Source of the DNA: an uncultured Porticoccus sp.
GTDB taxonomy: Bacteria > Pseudomonadota > Gammaproteobacteria > Pseudomonadales > Porticoccaceae
Assembly (NCBI GenBank): GCA_950063125.1
Contig: CATLZI010000088.1
Coordinates: forward strand, 1-8,030
Direction: 5' to 3'
DNA length: 8,030 bases
Made by a program: the position numbers and the translations under genes. The notes below the pieces were generated by a model. That model did not search any database. It was given only the letters and a program-made list of their open reading frames with translations, and was not told where the DNA came from. Of this stretch, positions 6,655 to 8,030 are shown piece after piece (the stretch's first letter is position 1; each line of letters starts with the position of its first letter).

Positions 6655-8004
6655 CTAAGTCCCTTGGCAACCCGCGATATCCGCGTCCATCTCCATGAGT
6701 TTCTCTCTGCGAGCCGCTTCGCTGCGAACATATTGCAACCACTGCTCGGCAGTTTTACGAACATTTTGATCCGCTGCCGCCGCCTCAAATACCGGCTCTG
6801 CCTCCCGATAACAGTTCAGGTTGACCAGTGCCGCGCCGAGGGTGAGACGCGTCAGGGCCGGACGGGACAAGTCGCCTTTGCGCAGGGCATTGCGTGCCTC
6901 CCGAACGGCGGCCGAATTATCGTTGGCATCCAGATAGGCAGACGCCAACCGGGAAGCAATTGCCCCGCTATCCGACAGATTCGCCGCCCGCTGCAACACC
7001 GGCAACGCCTTGTCGGTCTCGCGCGCCAGCTGCCAGGCGCCACCCAAGGTCTCCAGGTTCTTTGCCGTCGGCTCAATGACACCACTGCTCAAGCCTTCAT
7101 CAAGGATCCTGGCGGCCCGAAAAGGTACCTCGGCACCCAGATAGAGATACGCCAGGGACAGCAACTGCTGCTGATCGTTTAATTGTCGCTGCAAATGCAG
7201 CAGGTCCATCACAGCAAGCTGATCGCCACTCCGCTCAAGCTGACCAAAAATCCCGCCCAGCTGCTGCCAGTAGCGAGTGCTGGGATAGTGCGTCACCAGC
7301 TGCTTGAGCACCGCTATCACTTTCTGATACTCGCCCCGCTCGTAGAAAAGTACACGCTGCAGGGACCACCAGCTCTCTTTCGGTATTTTTCCACCGGACA
7401 GGGCCTCCGCCACGATCTGGTTAACCAGACGCAGGGATTCGTCCTGACGCTGGAGGTAGTAATACGCTTGAGCCAGCAACATGCGCCCATCACTGCCCGG
7501 CTCCGGGGCTTCCGCCAGCCAGGTTTCCATCTGCCGGGCTGCCCGGCCATAATCCTCCTGCATGAAATAGAGCTGGGCTACGGTATAGCGGGTAGCCACT
7601 TTCTGCCGATCGTCCACCTCTGGCTCGGCGAGCATTTTCAGGTAGTTGTCGATAGCGCGGGAATACTGCTCCAAAGAATAGTGGCTATAGCCCAGCAAGT
7701 TGTAGATTTGTGATTTTTCATAACTGGAACTGCAGGGCCGGTCCAGCAGACCGCCCAGCTGTTCAATCAATTCACTGAGCTGGGCCCGGGACGGGACACT
7801 GTCGCCTTGCAACACCGCCTGAAGGGGCTCCAGTTGATTAGCGCAGGCCTGCCCAACCGCCTGTCTCTGACGGGTCTTGGTGTCCTGATACTGTCTCTGT
7901 TCGGCGGCCTCCTCGGATACAGCCCAGGGCTGCAAAGGCCCCAACACCAGCACCACCAGCAGCCACCAACGACCCAACCCCATCCGCTGTTGCAATAGCT
8001 TCAT
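6655..8004 (-). CDS. Exported TPR-repeat protein, probable accessory of an ExbB/ExbD/TonB-type system
   Basis: The 449-residue protein begins with a signal peptide: a basic N-region with R7 and R12, a hydrophobic stretch WWLLVVLVLGPLQPWAV (13-29) and likely cleavage near AVS-EE (30/31). It is therefore probably periplasmic. A charged, Gln-rich segment follows (31-60), then helical tetratricopeptide-like repeats over most of the chain, for example around 97-127 (NLLGYSHYSLEQYSRAIDNY), 138-165, 173-203, 211-243, 280-310, 314-344, 348-378 and 384-415. TPRs bind other proteins; no catalytic motif is present. From memory, similar exported TPR proteins are encoded last in gammaproteobacterial clusters with DUF3450, two ExbB/TolQ-like proteins, ExbD and TonB. 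Here the upstream side lies outside the window, so that link is an inference. The start at ATG 8004 has a weak AGG-containing site and a possible upstream stop only three bases away, which would suggest translational coupling. ATG 7983 (M8) would still leave a signal peptide. Confidence 0.85.
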   Translation of the reverse strand: MKLLQQRMGLGRWWLLVVLVLGPLQPWAVSEEAAEQRQYQDTKTRQRQAVGQACANQLEPLQAVLQGDSVPSRAQLSELIEQLGGLLDRPCSSSYEKSQIYNLLGYSHYSLEQYSRAIDNYLKMLAEPEVDDRQKVATRYTVAQLYFMQEDYGRAARQMETWLAEAPEPGSDGRMLLAQAYYYLQRQDESLRLVNQIVAEALSGGKIPKESWWSLQRVLFYERGEYQKVIAVLKQLVTHYPSTRYWQQLGGIFGQLERSGDQLAVMDLLHLQRQLNDQQQLLSLAYLYLGAEVPFRAARILDEGLSSGVIEPTAKNLETLGGAWQLARETDKALPVLQRAANLSDSGAIASRLASAYLDANDNSAAVREARNALRKGDLSRPALTRLTLGAALVNLNCYREAEPVFEAAAADQNVRKTAEQWLQYVRSEAARREKLMEMDADIAGCQGT

Positions 8005-8007
8005 TAC

Positions 8008-8030
8008 CTACCTGGCAATCTGGAAAGAAA
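8008..8030 (-). CDS. Possible C-terminal end of an upstream minus-strand gene (TonB candidate)
   Basis: On the minus strand, the frame ending at TAG 8010-8008 reads Ser-Phe-Gln-Ile-Ala-Arg-stop, and the stop is three bases before the TPR start codon. Such tight spacing is typical of operon junctions, and a TonB-like protein commonly precedes this kind of TPR gene. Seven codons are too few to identify a protein, so both the existence and the identity of this gene are guesses from spacing and expected context. Confidence 0.25.

Noticed and set aside
7183..7713. Plus-strand open frame of 176 codons opposite the TPR gene
   Set aside because: The minus-strand frame has a signal peptide and TPR repeats over its whole length. 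The plus-strand translation has no recognisable feature.

Overview
The window looks like ordinary chromosomal DNA from a gammaproteobacterium. It is moderately GC-rich and densely coded. Its ArgE, ArgA and IlvD resemble the Escherichia coli enzymes along their whole length, and the TPR protein and the GspE/PilB-type ATPase fit marine or environmental gammaproteobacteria. The genus cannot be named from the sequence alone. There are no tRNA or rRNA genes, insertion sequences, CRISPR arrays or phage genes. The longest stretch without a gene is 219 bp (1647-1865).

Layout. Positions 1-1646 (minus strand) hold a secretion or pilus assembly ATPase of the GspE/PulE/PilB family. Its start is inside the window and its last few dozen codons run off the left edge. 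A divergent control region (1647-1865) carries three copies of a 9-bp tandem repeat and several short palindromes. Then, on the plus strand, come a 79-residue DUF6316-like protein (1866-2105), argE (2199-3326), argA (3326-4663, sharing one base with argE) and ilvD (4735-6576). A symmetrical hairpin terminator (6594-6624) separates ilvD from a convergent minus-strand gene for an exported TPR-repeat protein (6655-8004). At the far right edge there may be the last codons of another minus-strand gene.

How the genes fit together. ArgA makes N-acetylglutamate, the first step of arginine synthesis. ArgE removes the acetyl group from N-acetylornithine to give ornithine, so the overlapping argE-argA pair brackets the linear acetylated pathway. 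IlvD supplies the keto-acid precursors of valine, isoleucine, leucine and pantothenate. The plus-strand block is therefore an amino-acid biosynthesis island, flanked by two envelope-related genes: a secretion ATPase and a TPR protein of the kind often encoded beside ExbB/ExbD/TonB.

I did not find a clearly new biological system. The points most worth a second look are the possible leaderless start of argE, the tandem-repeat leader of the ATPase gene with an in-frame upstream GTG, the palindrome cluster in the divergent region, and the small DUF6316-like gene.
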